From NCBI GenBank assembly GCA_040752515.1, contig JBFMGQ010000009.1:1-64000 (forward strand): a stretch of 64,000 bases of DNA. Direction: 5' to 3'. Shown piece by piece: positions 27,247 to 36,116 of this stretch. The notes beneath the pieces were generated by a model. That model was not told where the DNA came from. It saw only the letters and a program-made list of their open reading frames with translations, and ran no database searches. The number at the start of each line of letters is the position of its first letter. Within the stretch, counting starts at the first letter, position 1. The translations under genes were made by a program, and so were the position numbers. The stretch comes from Tenuifilum sp040752515 (GTDB lineage Bacteria > Bacteroidota > Bacteroidia > Bacteroidales > Tenuifilaceae).

Positions 27247-28692
27247 ATGGAAGCCTTACTTGGAAACATTTACTTTTGGATTGTAGTTGCATACTTTGCA
27301 ATTGTAATTGGAGTTTCGTTTTTAACCCGGAAAGTGGCATCACGTTCGGTATCCGATTATTTGGTTGCAGGAAGGAACCTGGGGGTTCTGCTTTGTTCGA
27401 TTGTAGTAGCCGCAGAATGGCTTGGCGGTATGAGCACCATTGGGGTAAGCGAAAAGGCTTTTCAGAAGCTATCGTTTCAGCCCATTCTTTACAATGTGGC
27501 AACTTCATTAGGAATGATCATTATTGGTTTTACCGTGGCAAAGCATTACAGGAAAAATAATGTTCATACCGTTAGCGAAATGCTTGAGCATCTTTTTGGC
27601 ATTCATGCTAAAAGGGTGTCGGCAATCGCATTTTTAATAGCTTACATAACTTTAGCCTATGTTCAGCTGCAAACTGCTACCAGTGTGATGTGTTCAATTT
27701 TTCACATTGATTGGTTTACATCGGTAATCATTGGCGCAGGTGTTATAACCCTTTACACTTACATTGGAGGCATGCATGCTTTGGCCATTACATCAATAGT
27801 TCATCTGGTGGTTATGTTTGTTGGACTTGGCACTGCCATGATTATTGGCGTTGTAAAAATTGGAGGATTTGCCCATTTGCAGGAATTACTCGCTGCTAAG
27901 GGAGCAGTTGGCAGTATTTACAATCCCTTTAGCGTAAGCTTTAACGAGGCATTTAGTTTATTGCTTGGTGGCGTTCTTGGAGGAATGGCAGCACAGGCAA
28001 GCATTCAGCCTATTTTTGCAGCCCGAACACCCGAAGTTGCCAAAAAAGCATCCCTTCTATCCAGTGTTTATATTGCTCCTTTCGGAATTATGACAGCTCT
28101 TTTAGGGTTAATAGCTGCAACCGGTGTATATGAAATAGGTGCTAGCGCTCCCGATTTCTCAGCAAAGGTTGCCATGACTAATCTTTTGGTGAACCCTGAG
28201 TTCATCCATCCCATACTTGGTGGGTTAGCATTAGCAGGTATTCTTGCAGCCATTCTATCTACAGTGGGTCCGGTAAATTTTGCGGTGGTAACCATTGCCA
28301 CAAAGGATATCTACCATGGCTTTATCAATCCAGAGGCCGATGAGCAAAAGGTTCTGCAAATTGCCCGTCGTTTGGTTATCATTGTTAGCTTAGTTACAAT
28401 TCCCCTGGCATACTATTTTAAAGCGGGCGTGCTCGATTCTGCCTATGTAAGCTATGCAATTCGTGCCATTGGAGCAATTGTTATTATTGGCGGCATATAT
28501 TTCAGGGGTTGGATAGACGTGTTTACTGTTAAGTTAGCCTTTATTGGGGGCACCATAGCTGTGTTCCTTTGTATTGTTGCCGATAAGTTAGGTTGGTTCC
28601 ACCTCGACAAAACCTATGGCGCTGTATTATTTGCGTTGGCTGCTTTAATTTTTGGCTATATCCGTAGAAAATTTTTTGTAAGGAGTAACTAA
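27247..28692 (+). CDS. sodium:solute symporter family protein
   Basis: A 481-residue inner membrane carrier of the SSS family with about 13 transmembrane segments. VSDYLVAGRNLG and AAEWLGGMSTIG belong to TM1-2, TYIGGMHALAITSIVHLVVM and GILAAILSTVGPVNFA to the conserved core. The ATG at 27247 is chosen over a TTG two codons earlier. It lies 12 bases before the CoA-transferase gene and in the same direction as the 2-oxoacid oxidoreductase genes, so it probably imports the organic acid that they process. Confidence 0.88.
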   Translation: MEALLGNIYFWIVVAYFAIVIGVSFLTRKVASRSVSDYLVAGRNLGVLLCSIVVAAEWLGGMSTIGVSEKAFQKLSFQPILYNVATSLGMIIIGFTVAKHYRKNNVHTVSEMLEHLFGIHAKRVSAIAFLIAYITLAYVQLQTATSVMCSIFHIDWFTSVIIGAGVITLYTYIGGMHALAITSIVHLVVMFVGLGTAMIIGVVKIGGFAHLQELLAAKGAVGSIYNPFSVSFNEAFSLLLGGVLGGMAAQASIQPIFAARTPEVAKKASLLSSVYIAPFGIMTALLGLIAATGVYEIGASAPDFSAKVAMTNLLVNPEFIHPILGGLALAGILAAILSTVGPVNFAVVTIATKDIYHGFINPEADEQKVLQIARRLVIIVSLVTIPLAYYFKAGVLDSAYVSYAIRAIGAIVIIGGIYFRGWIDVFTVKLAFIGGTIAVFLCIVADKLGWFHLDKTYGAVLFALAALIFGYIRRKFFVRSN

Positions 28693-28704
28693 CACCTACA
28701 CATA

Positions 28705-29919
28705 ATGCAACGAGGACCACTTTTTGGGATTAAAGTTCTGGAGTTGGCTAATGTTCTGGCTGGGCCAAGTGTTGGTGTTGCTTTAGCCGAAATGGGAGCA
28801 AGTGTTATAAAGGTTGAGAACTTGTTAACCAACGGCGATGTAACCCGAACCTGGAAATTAACAACCGAGGATCCCAAAACCGACATATCGGGCTATTTCA
28901 GCTGTGTGAACTGGGGTAAAAAGTCAATTGCCCTTGACCTGAATAAGCCCGAAGGGCTTGATGTTGTTTACCGTTTGGCTAAGGTGTGCGATATCGTGCT
29001 GGTAAGCTATAAGCCTGGCGATGCTGAAAAGCTAAAGGTTGATTATAAAACCCTCATGCAGCACAATAAATCCATAATATATGCCCATATTACAGGCTAT
29101 GGATTAAAGAATATGCGTGCCGGCTACGATGCTATTATTCAGGCCGAAAGTGGATTTACATACATGAATGGGGAGCCTGGAGGGGAGCCTGTAAAAATGC
29201 CTGTTGCGCTAATGGATTTACTTGCAGGGCATCAACTTAAAGAGGCAATACTCTTAGCCTTGCTTAACAGGGAACGAAAAGGCGAAGGGGCTTACATTGA
29301 GACAAGCCTAATTAAGGCAGGTGTGGCTGCTTTAGCTAACCAGGCTGCAAACTGGTTAGTTGGCAATAAAATCCCTGAACGTATGGGTTCGGAGCATCCC
29401 AATATAGTTCCTTATGGCAAGATATTCTATACCCGCGATGGTAAGCCTTTGGTTTTAGCGGTAGGAAGCGATAAACAGTTTGCGGAGCTTTGCTCTATTC
29501 TTGGTAAACCAGAACTTGCTGCCGACGAGCGTTTTGCAACTAACTTTAATAGGGTAAAGAATCGCGCTGCATGTAACGAGGCTGTTCAAAGCCTGATTGC
29601 CCAGTTCGATCGCGATCCCTTACTTGCAGAGCTCGAAAAGCGTTCGGTTCCTGCCGGTGGGGTGTATAATATGAAAGAGGTTTTTGAAATCCCTGAAGTG
29701 CAGGATCTGGTTATGGATGGGAAAACCACCTCGGGTATGCCTATTAAAGGCTTACGAACGGTGGCCTTTAGCATGGGAGAAAATGTTAAACCCATTAAAC
29801 TTCAAGCACCGCCCCATTACGGCGAACACACAGTAAGTGTGCTTAAGGAGATACTTGGATATTCTGCTGAAGATATCAATAGTTTAATAGAAAAAAAGGT
29901 GGTTTATGCACGAAAGTAA
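28705..29919 (+). CDS. class III CoA-transferase (CaiB/BaiF family)
   Basis: A 404-residue cytosolic enzyme that moves CoA between carboxylic acids by a mixed-anhydride mechanism. VLELANVLAGPSVGVALAEMGA with KVE is the N-terminal signature; the catalytic aspartate is Asp171 in VALMDLLAG; GFTYMNGEPGG and IPERMGSEHPNIVPYG follow. It overlaps the following oxidoreductase gene by 14 bases. Formyl-CoA:oxalate and arylacid CoA-transferases belong here; the true substrate is unknown. The context with a ferredoxin-linked 2-oxoacid enzyme suggests anaerobic catabolism of an organic acid. Confidence 0.9.
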   Translation: MQRGPLFGIKVLELANVLAGPSVGVALAEMGASVIKVENLLTNGDVTRTWKLTTEDPKTDISGYFSCVNWGKKSIALDLNKPEGLDVVYRLAKVCDIVLVSYKPGDAEKLKVDYKTLMQHNKSIIYAHITGYGLKNMRAGYDAIIQAESGFTYMNGEPGGEPVKMPVALMDLLAGHQLKEAILLALLNRERKGEGAYIETSLIKAGVAALANQAANWLVGNKIPERMGSEHPNIVPYGKIFYTRDGKPLVLAVGSDKQFAELCSILGKPELAADERFATNFNRVKNRAACNEAVQSLIAQFDRDPLLAELEKRSVPAGGVYNMKEVFEIPEVQDLVMDGKTTSGMPIKGLRTVAFSMGENVKPIKLQAPPHYGEHTVSVLKEILGYSAEDINSLIEKKVVYARK

Positions 29920-31030
29920 GAAGAATCCGGCATTTATCGATGGGTCAAGGTTGATAACTGAAGCCCTGGTAAGGGCAGGCGCCGATACCTTTGTGGGCTA
30001 TCCCATAACGCCGGCAAACCTGCTATATCTTTATGCAACCAAGCGTTTCCCAACCATGCTGGCTGCACCCGACGAAATTACTACGCTACAATGGATGAGC
30101 GGCTTTGCTGTGGCCGGCCATGTTCCGGTTACCGCAACTTCCTATCCCGGTTATGCATTAATGGTTGAATCCATTGGTATGGCTGCCATGATGGAGTTGC
30201 CCATGGTTATAGTGCTTGTTCAACGCTTAGGACCTGCAACAGGAACTGCTACTTGTGGTGCTCAGGGCGATTTGAGTGTAGTGTACGGCACCATGTCGGG
30301 TGGTTACTCAATTCCAACTTTTTCCATTAGCAATTACCACGATTGCTGGGAGCTATCAGCTAAAGCTGTGCATACCGCCATACAACTTCGTACACCTGTG
30401 GTGCTGCTTACATCCAAAGAGATGGTGATGACCCTTCAATCATTCGATTGGTCAAATCTACCTGAAATACAACCCAAAAAGGTGAAGCAGTATGCCGCTG
30501 ACGGCCCCTATTTGCCTTACAAAGCCGATGAATCGCTTGTGCCCGATTTCTTACCTGTCAGCCAAAACAAACATCAGGTTCGTATAACCGCTTCAACCCA
30601 CGATACTAAGGGTATACTGCAAAACGTATTACCTGAAGCCATAGACAATACCAAGCGGTTGGAGTATAAGCTTCGTAAGCATCTACATGAATATACCTTT
30701 TACGAGTTTGACGAACAGGATGGTTCCGATAGTCTAATTATAACCTACGATATCTCATCGCAGGCTTCACGTGAGGCTGTTGCTCAGCTCCGAGTGCAAG
30801 GGAAAAAAGTCTCTCTACTAGTGGCCAAAACACTGCTACCTATACCGCAGGTATATGTTGATATTGCTAACCGTTTTCCTAAAGTGGTTGTAGTTGAGGA
30901 AAATCTTACCGGTCAGCTCAGGCAATTACTTTTTGGGGCTGCTGGACGTAAAGGTGTTAGCGGTGTTAATGGAATTGCTAAAATGATTAGTCCAACCGAA
31001 ATTGTTGAGGAGGTTATGCGTTATGAGTAA
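29906..31030 (+). CDS. 2-oxoacid:ferredoxin oxidoreductase, alpha subunit
   Basis: A 374-residue alpha subunit (VorB/KorA/PorA type), containing domains I and II of the oxidoreductase: VRAGADTFVGYPITPA at the start, SYPGYALMVESIGMAAMMELPMV, and the C-terminal VVVVEENLTGQLRQLL. The full enzyme decarboxylates a 2-oxoacid to acyl-CoA using thiamine diphosphate and [4Fe-4S] clusters and gives electrons to ferredoxin. Its 3' end overlaps the beta-gamma gene. No separate ferredoxin-like delta subunit is next to it. Confidence 0.9.
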   Translation: MHESKKNPAFIDGSRLITEALVRAGADTFVGYPITPANLLYLYATKRFPTMLAAPDEITTLQWMSGFAVAGHVPVTATSYPGYALMVESIGMAAMMELPMVIVLVQRLGPATGTATCGAQGDLSVVYGTMSGGYSIPTFSISNYHDCWELSAKAVHTAIQLRTPVVLLTSKEMVMTLQSFDWSNLPEIQPKKVKQYAADGPYLPYKADESLVPDFLPVSQNKHQVRITASTHDTKGILQNVLPEAIDNTKRLEYKLRKHLHEYTFYEFDEQDGSDSLIITYDISSQASREAVAQLRVQGKKVSLLVAKTLLPIPQVYVDIANRFPKVVVVEENLTGQLRQLLFGAAGRKGVSGVNGIAKMISPTEIVEEVMRYE

Positions 31031-32291
31031 CACCCGTTTTTTAACCGATGTCCAGCTACCATTCTGTAAAGGTTGCGGACATGCCCTGGTAGCTCAAAAT
31101 ACCGAAAAGGCTCTGCAAAAACTTAATCTCAATCCCCTCGACGTAGTGCTTGTTACCGATATTGGCTGCCATGGCATTGTCGATAAGAGTTTTTTAACGC
31201 ATACCGTTCATGGGCTGCATGGCCGATCATCGGCTTTGGCTGCCGGTATTACTGCAGGTTTGAATAATCCTGGTAAAAAGGTGATAGTTTTCACCGGCGA
31301 TGGGGGTGCTACTATTGGCATGCAGCATTTGATTGGCGGTGCTCATTTAGGTTTCGATATGACTGTTGTGGTTCACAACAACATGCTTTATGGAATGACT
31401 GGGGGGCAACCTTCCGAGTTTACCCCTTGCGGGTTTAAAACACCCACTTTACCTGAAGGAAGCACCAAGCCCGGTTACGATATCTGTGAATTAATGGTTG
31501 CTGCTGGGGCATCGTATGTTGAGCGCGTGATTGGTATTGGCGACTATTCCGATTCGTTGGTTAAGGCATTTACAGCACCTGGATTCTCATTGGTTGAGGT
31601 GATGGAGATTTGTCCCAGTTACGGTGTTAAATCGAACCCTGGCATGAAGCTTTCAAAGCTTGTTGAGGACTCGGGCTGGAATGTAAAGGTTTTTGCCGAT
31701 GGCAAAGGTCATTCGTTCAAAACACCTATCAATAGCGAACCTAAGAGTTTAATATCGGAAAAGTTTGAGGTGCAGGCCAAGTATTCTAGTAATATACAAA
31801 AGCCTATAAGCATAATGCTTTCAGGCTCTGCTGGCGAGGGTGTTCAATCGGCTGCCGAGTTTTTGGCCAAGGCTGCCATTGTTTCGGGTTTAAACAGTAC
31901 CAAAAAGGGTAGCTATCCCGTTACTGTTGGCGTAGGTTTCTCGGCATCGGAGGTAATAGTTTCGCCTATTCAAATCCTATATACAGGATCGCCTGTTCCC
32001 GATGTACTTATTATCACATCAACCGATGGCTTGGGCTATGCCCGTGCTGCTGCAGGCAGGATGAAAGGCGGCGTCCTGTACCTTGATGAAACCCTTGAAG
32101 TACCTGAGACCGGAGCGCGTGTTGTTAAAGTTCCTTTCCGCGAGAGGGTAGGGGCAAAAAATAGTGCCATGTATGCTGTATTCTATACAGTATTTCACGA
32201 GAAACTTTACCCTATCGATGCCTTAAAAGATGTATTCCTTTCGAATAAAATAGCAGAAAAAGTAAGTATTGAAAGCTTATTGCAGTTTTAA
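31023..32291 (+). CDS. 2-oxoacid:ferredoxin oxidoreductase, beta-gamma fusion subunit
   Basis: A 422-residue fusion. Residues 1-255 are the beta subunit: cluster ligands Cys15 and Cys18 (CKGCGH), Cys49 (DIGCHG) and Cys197 (EICPSYG), and the thiamine diphosphate motif GDGG...HNN (92-120) with YGMTGGQ. Residues about 260-422 are a gamma subunit (SGSAGEGVQSAAEFLAKAA, then DVLIITSTDGL). Beta and gamma are usually separate genes, so the fusion is notable. The ATG at 31023 is chosen over a TTG at 31002 because it gives the expected beta start and overlaps the alpha stop by 8 bases. The 2-oxoacid is unknown. Confidence 0.92.
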   Translation: MSNTRFLTDVQLPFCKGCGHALVAQNTEKALQKLNLNPLDVVLVTDIGCHGIVDKSFLTHTVHGLHGRSSALAAGITAGLNNPGKKVIVFTGDGGATIGMQHLIGGAHLGFDMTVVVHNNMLYGMTGGQPSEFTPCGFKTPTLPEGSTKPGYDICELMVAAGASYVERVIGIGDYSDSLVKAFTAPGFSLVEVMEICPSYGVKSNPGMKLSKLVEDSGWNVKVFADGKGHSFKTPINSEPKSLISEKFEVQAKYSSNIQKPISIMLSGSAGEGVQSAAEFLAKAAIVSGLNSTKKGSYPVTVGVGFSASEVIVSPIQILYTGSPVPDVLIITSTDGLGYARAAAGRMKGGVLYLDETLEVPETGARVVKVPFRERVGAKNSAMYAVFYTVFHEKLYPIDALKDVFLSNKIAEKVSIESLLQF

Positions 32292-32318
32292 GTTGCTTCA
32301 GCTTATTATTATTTGAGG

Positions 32319-32346
32319 GCTACCCAAAACGGGTAGCTCTTTTTTT
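32319..32346 (+). terminator. rho-independent terminator after the oxidoreductase operon
   Basis: GCTACCC pairs with GGGTAGC around AAAAC, followed by a T-run. It separates the operon from the phosphofructokinase gene. Confidence 0.85.
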
Positions 32347-32349
32347 CTA

Positions 32350-32380
32350 TTGACTTTAATTCAGAATAAACTTATATTTA
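32350..32380 (+). promoter_or_regulatory. promoter of phosphofructokinase
   Basis: TTG at 32350-32352, a 20-base spacer and TATATTTA at 32373-32380 match the Bacteroidota pattern with one mismatch, 27 bases before the start codon. Confidence 0.45.
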
Positions 32381-32407
32381 ATCGATTTTAAATTAAACTC
32401 TAAAGCT

Positions 32408-33610
32408 ATGGAACAGCAAAAAAAATCTCCAATTATTGCAATACTTACCGGTGGGGGCGATGTACCCGGTCTAAACCCCGCCATACGCGCTATAACCATC
32501 AGGGCGTTACGCGAAGGATTTAGTGTTATTGGTATCCGTCGGGGTTGGGCGGGTTTAATTGAAATCATTCGCGATAAGCATGTCGATAATAGCCATTGCT
32601 TTGAGGTACTTACCGAGGAAAGGGTAAACAAGGCTTTCAGAACGGGAGGAACATTCCTTCATACCTCGCGCACTAACCCAGCTAAAGTAGCAAAGGATAA
32701 TGTGCCTGAGCATCTTAAATCGAAGTACAATAAGGAGATTAACGATTTAACCCCCGAGGTGATTAAGAATCTTAGCTTTTTAGGGATCGATTACCTTATA
32801 CCCATTGGTGGCGACGATACCCTAAGCTACGGGGTGCGCCTTTACCAGGAAGGTTTTAAGGTGATAGCCATTCCCAAAACCATGGATAACGATGTTCCGG
32901 GAACCGATTATTGCATTGGATTTAGTACCTGTGTTACTCGCACCATTGCATTAACCGATATGTTACGAACTTCGGCTGGCTCGCATGAGCGAATACTAGT
33001 AATGGAAGTTTTTGGCCGATATGCCGGATTTACTGCCATGCTACCTACCATGGCTGGTGTGGCTAACCGCTGTGTAATTCCCGAATACAAATTCAACATC
33101 GAGCGGCTTGCGGAACTTTTAGTCGAAGATCGTAATCGGAATCCAAGTAAATATTCTACGGTTCTCGTTTCGGAAGGAGCCACTTTCGAGGGGCTTGAGC
33201 AAATGGTTTTCCAGAATAACGAGCGCGATGCATTTGGACATGCTAAGCTGGGCGGTATAGGTGATATTGTTTCCCGCAAGATTAAGGAGTTGACCCCAAA
33301 GTTCAATAACGGCAAAACCATTAATATCATCAGTCAGAATCTTGGCTATTTGGTTCGAGGTGGCGAGCCCGATGCCATCGATTCCATAGTTCCTATGGCT
33401 TTTGGCAACCTTGCACTCGACCTCATACTAAAAGGTGTTCATGGTAGGTTGGTGGTATTAAAAAACGGCCGTTACGATAATATGCCTATCGACGTGGTTA
33501 CCAGCAAGAAAAAGATTGTAAACGTTGAGCGGTACTATAATACTGAGCGTTTGCGTCCATTCTACAAGAGCTTTGAGATGCAACCGTTGTTTATCATGAC
33601 CAGCGAGTAG
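32408..33610 (+). CDS. pfp: 6-phosphofructokinase, probably pyrophosphate-dependent
   Basis: Phosphorylates fructose 6-phosphate at C1. The 400-residue product has LTGGGDVPGLNPAIR at the N-terminus, IPIGGDDTLSYG and PKTMDNDVPGTD. In ATP enzymes the last two motifs normally read GGDGS and PGTIDND; the second Asp in GGDD and the lysine in PKT are the residues that mark pyrophosphate use. The effect would be a reversible, ATP-sparing glycolytic step. The gene symbol is given for the PPi type; if assays showed ATP use it would be pfkA. A DUF2784 gene follows 2 bases downstream. Confidence 0.85.
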   Translation: MEQQKKSPIIAILTGGGDVPGLNPAIRAITIRALREGFSVIGIRRGWAGLIEIIRDKHVDNSHCFEVLTEERVNKAFRTGGTFLHTSRTNPAKVAKDNVPEHLKSKYNKEINDLTPEVIKNLSFLGIDYLIPIGGDDTLSYGVRLYQEGFKVIAIPKTMDNDVPGTDYCIGFSTCVTRTIALTDMLRTSAGSHERILVMEVFGRYAGFTAMLPTMAGVANRCVIPEYKFNIERLAELLVEDRNRNPSKYSTVLVSEGATFEGLEQMVFQNNERDAFGHAKLGGIGDIVSRKIKELTPKFNNGKTINIISQNLGYLVRGGEPDAIDSIVPMAFGNLALDLILKGVHGRLVVLKNGRYDNMPIDVVTSKKKIVNVERYYNTERLRPFYKSFEMQPLFIMTSE

Positions 33611-33612
33611 TA

Positions 33613-33996
33613 ATGCCGATATTCTACACCATAGCCGATTACTGCTTTGTTGTATTGCACTCGTTTATAGTAATCTTTAATCTTTTTGGATGGATATGGG
33701 CCAGATTTCGAAGGTGGAATCTGGCCTTACTTATTCTTACAGGTCTCAGCTGGTTTGGGCTTGGCATATTCTACGGTTGGGGCTATTGTCCTTTAACTGA
33801 TTGGCATTTTAGCTTGCTCCAGAAAATGGGGAAAGCGCTCCTTGAAACATCCTATATATCGTACTTACTGAATAGGTTATTGCATTTCAAGGTTGATGAT
33901 ATACTGGTCGATCGCGCCACATTGGTTTTCTACCTAGTCGCATTATCAACCTCTGTTTTTCTGAATACAAGAGATTTAAAAAAACGGATTCTCTAA
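33613..33996 (+). CDS. DUF2784 family membrane protein
   Basis: A 127-residue protein with about four transmembrane segments. ADYCFVVLHSFIVIFNLFGWIWA and WGYCPLTDWHFSLL are the family's marks. Function is unknown. It starts 2 bases after the phosphofructokinase stop, so the two genes share a transcript, but no link in function is evident. Confidence 0.8.
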   Translation: MPIFYTIADYCFVVLHSFIVIFNLFGWIWARFRRWNLALLILTGLSWFGLGIFYGWGYCPLTDWHFSLLQKMGKALLETSYISYLLNRLLHFKVDDILVDRATLVFYLVALSTSVFLNTRDLKKRIL

Positions 33997-34155
33997 GCCA
34001 AGTTAATTGGGTTTCCGAGTTCCATGTAAATTGTGCAGAAGGATAAACTGTAAAGGATTAACTTCAAGAACCCGCAACGAATTTTTTCTCTTTAATTCTA
34101 ATATGATTTGTGACCCCTGACTGCCGAGTTTTATCCTCTTATACATCCACAAACT

Positions 34156-34839
34156 TTACTTGCTCAACTTTTTAATCAGTTCAGTAGCAACTGAATGTAG
34201 CAACTTAATATCCTGTTCGTTAAGGTCGCTCAGGCGTTCCATCAGTCTGCCGTATATGAGTTTATCGGGGCCAAGCTCTATGGCTCTCATAATGGAATCG
34301 ACCTTACGCGCAAGTGCCTGAAACGATAGATTTTCAGCCTTGGGAACCTCTTCAGTACGATGGTCAAGTTCCGATAGTAAATATGCGTAAACCATCACCG
34401 ACTGTGCCAGATTAAGCGATGGATACTTGGTTTTAAGGGGAATTGTGGTAATCCTCTGGCATAGGTTTATTTCCTCATTGGTAAGCCCCGATTCCTCGCG
34501 CCCAAAAACTATTGCCACGTTCGAAATGGTATCGCCTTTTCCTTTAATGAACTGGGGCAAGTTGTGGCTATCGATAATATCGAGTTTTACCCATCTATCG
34601 CGAGCCGAAGTGGCAAAGGCAAAATCTATACCGTGCAAAGCTTCTTTAAGTGTTCTATAAACAGTGGCATGCTCAAGGATATCGTTGGAGGCGTGCGCCA
34701 GCTTACGGGCATCTACCGACAAGTAATCGCACGGGTTTACCAGCCGAAAATCGCTAAATCCCATGGTTTTTAGCGCTCGAGCCGCTGCGCCTACATTCTC
34801 GGGCACTGCCGGTTCTACAAGTATAAAGGTAATTTTCAT
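34156..34839 (-). CDS. TrmJ-like tRNA/rRNA 2'-O-methyltransferase (SPOUT family)
   Basis: A 227-residue SpoU-type enzyme. MKITFILVEPAVPENVGAAARALKTMG is the typical TrmJ start, FAFATSARDR and VAIVFGREESGLTNEEI follow, and LNLAQSVMVYAYLLSEL forms the knot region that binds S-adenosylmethionine. TrmJ methylates position 32 of tRNAs. The ATG at 34839 is preferred to a GTG six codons upstream. No operon partner; it points toward the DUF2784 gene with no clear terminator between. Confidence 0.88.
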   Translation of the reverse strand: MKITFILVEPAVPENVGAAARALKTMGFSDFRLVNPCDYLSVDARKLAHASNDILEHATVYRTLKEALHGIDFAFATSARDRWVKLDIIDSHNLPQFIKGKGDTISNVAIVFGREESGLTNEEINLCQRITTIPLKTKYPSLNLAQSVMVYAYLLSELDHRTEEVPKAENLSFQALARKVDSIMRAIELGPDKLIYGRLMERLSDLNEQDIKLLHSVATELIKKLSK

Positions 34840-34897
34840 CGTTTGAGAAATTAACACAAAGTTATAAATGTAACCCTAACAATTTAATATCTGAATA

Positions 34898-34928
34898 TTG
34901 ATTTGAGCTATCGGTATGCGTATATTTG
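34898..34928 (+). promoter_or_regulatory. promoter of the T9SS cargo gene
   Basis: TTG at 34898-34900, a 20-base spacer and TATATTTG at 34921-34928 match the Bacteroidota consensus exactly. The start codon at 34946 follows 17 bases later with an AAAAGGA stretch between. Confidence 0.65.
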
Positions 34929-34945
34929 TTTAAACATAAAAGGAT

Positions 34946-35983
34946 ATGCGTATGAAAAAGATTTTACTACTTGCAGCGTTTACGGTTAGTGTTTCCTCTC
35001 TTTTGGGTCAAGTAATCCTTACTCAGGAAACTCATGGTTTTTTCGCCGATCAGAAGAATCCAATGGTTTTGACCCATTACGTTGATCCCGGTGTTTCCGG
35101 GAAGAATGTGGTTTGGGATTTCAGCAGGCTGGAGGTTCAGAATTCTTTTACTGGTAATATCGAAAACTATTATACATCCAAATGTTGCAGCAAGTTTAGT
35201 AAGGGTAACGTTGTGCTCGAGGAATTCGGTAATTTCTTTATATTTGAATCAACTCCAACTAGTCTAGAACAAATAGGCTATATGTCGGGCAATGGGGTTA
35301 CCCGTTTTGAGTACACCAAACCCTTTGTTAAAATGCAATACCCGTTTACCTATGGTAGCTCATATAGCGGAAACTTCGATGGCAACTACATTGTAAACGA
35401 TAATGTAATTGGCAGTATTTCTGGAACATTTTTGGTTGAAGGCGATGGATTTGGCAGGTTAATACTGCCCAATGGCCGTGGGCTCGATAACGTGCTGCGA
35501 GTGAAAGAAGTTAGAACAACCAAGCAAGTATTTAGTAACGGTTCGGCCTTAATCACCGATATTACTTATCGTTGGTATGTATCGCAACACCGTTTTCCTG
35601 TTCTGGTTCTTATCCGCAGCGAGGTTAGGGGCGAAAACTCCGAACCGGTTGTCAGCACTCGTGCTGCATACAACAGTAATGTGATGAATGCAACTACGGC
35701 AACCCCACTTAATGGGGTATCAAATGTAAATCTGAGTGTTTACCCAAATCCCTACTCACAAAAGGTAAAAATTGAGTTTACTACCGCTGAGCGCTGTCAG
35801 GTTAACCTGAGCATTTACGATTTGAGCGGTAAGGTGGTAAAGGAGGTTGAAAATTCAACCCTCGATGCCGGCCTTAAGCGTTATGAGTTCTCAGCAAAGG
35901 CATTAGGTTTGACCAGTGGTGTTTATGTATTGAAGCTGAGGGCTGGTCAAGTTGAAGAGACCCGTAAACTTATAGAGCTATAA
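34946..35983 (+). CDS. secreted protein with T9SS type A sorting domain
   Basis: A 345-residue protein: signal peptide (MKKILLLAAFTVSVSSLLGQ), a beta-rich central region of unknown function with a CC pair near residue 82, and a C-terminal sorting domain (about 265-345) with VYPNPYSQKVKIEF, NLSIYDLSGKVVKEV and SGVYVLKLRAG. The sorting domain directs export by the type IX system and anchoring at the cell surface. Single gene with its own promoter and terminator. No enzymatic domain is recognised. Confidence 0.87.
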   Translation: MRMKKILLLAAFTVSVSSLLGQVILTQETHGFFADQKNPMVLTHYVDPGVSGKNVVWDFSRLEVQNSFTGNIENYYTSKCCSKFSKGNVVLEEFGNFFIFESTPTSLEQIGYMSGNGVTRFEYTKPFVKMQYPFTYGSSYSGNFDGNYIVNDNVIGSISGTFLVEGDGFGRLILPNGRGLDNVLRVKEVRTTKQVFSNGSALITDITYRWYVSQHRFPVLVLIRSEVRGENSEPVVSTRAAYNSNVMNATTATPLNGVSNVNLSVYPNPYSQKVKIEFTTAERCQVNLSIYDLSGKVVKEVENSTLDAGLKRYEFSAKALGLTSGVYVLKLRAGQVEETRKLIEL

Positions 35984-36000
35984 GATTAGGTTTTCGTTTG

Positions 36001-36028
36001 AAAAGGCCGGGACTGCCCGGCTTTTTTG
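36001..36028 (+). terminator. rho-independent terminator of the T9SS cargo gene
   Basis: GCCGGG pairs with CCCGGC around ACTG, with an A-run before and a T-run after; 18 bases after the stop codon. Confidence 0.85.
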
Positions 36029-36116
36029 TTGATAATTACCGCATTCCTTAAAAATTCTTAAAGTGGTTTCAGAATCTCAATCTTTTTCGCTACATTTACC
36101 TTAAAGCCACAAGCTG

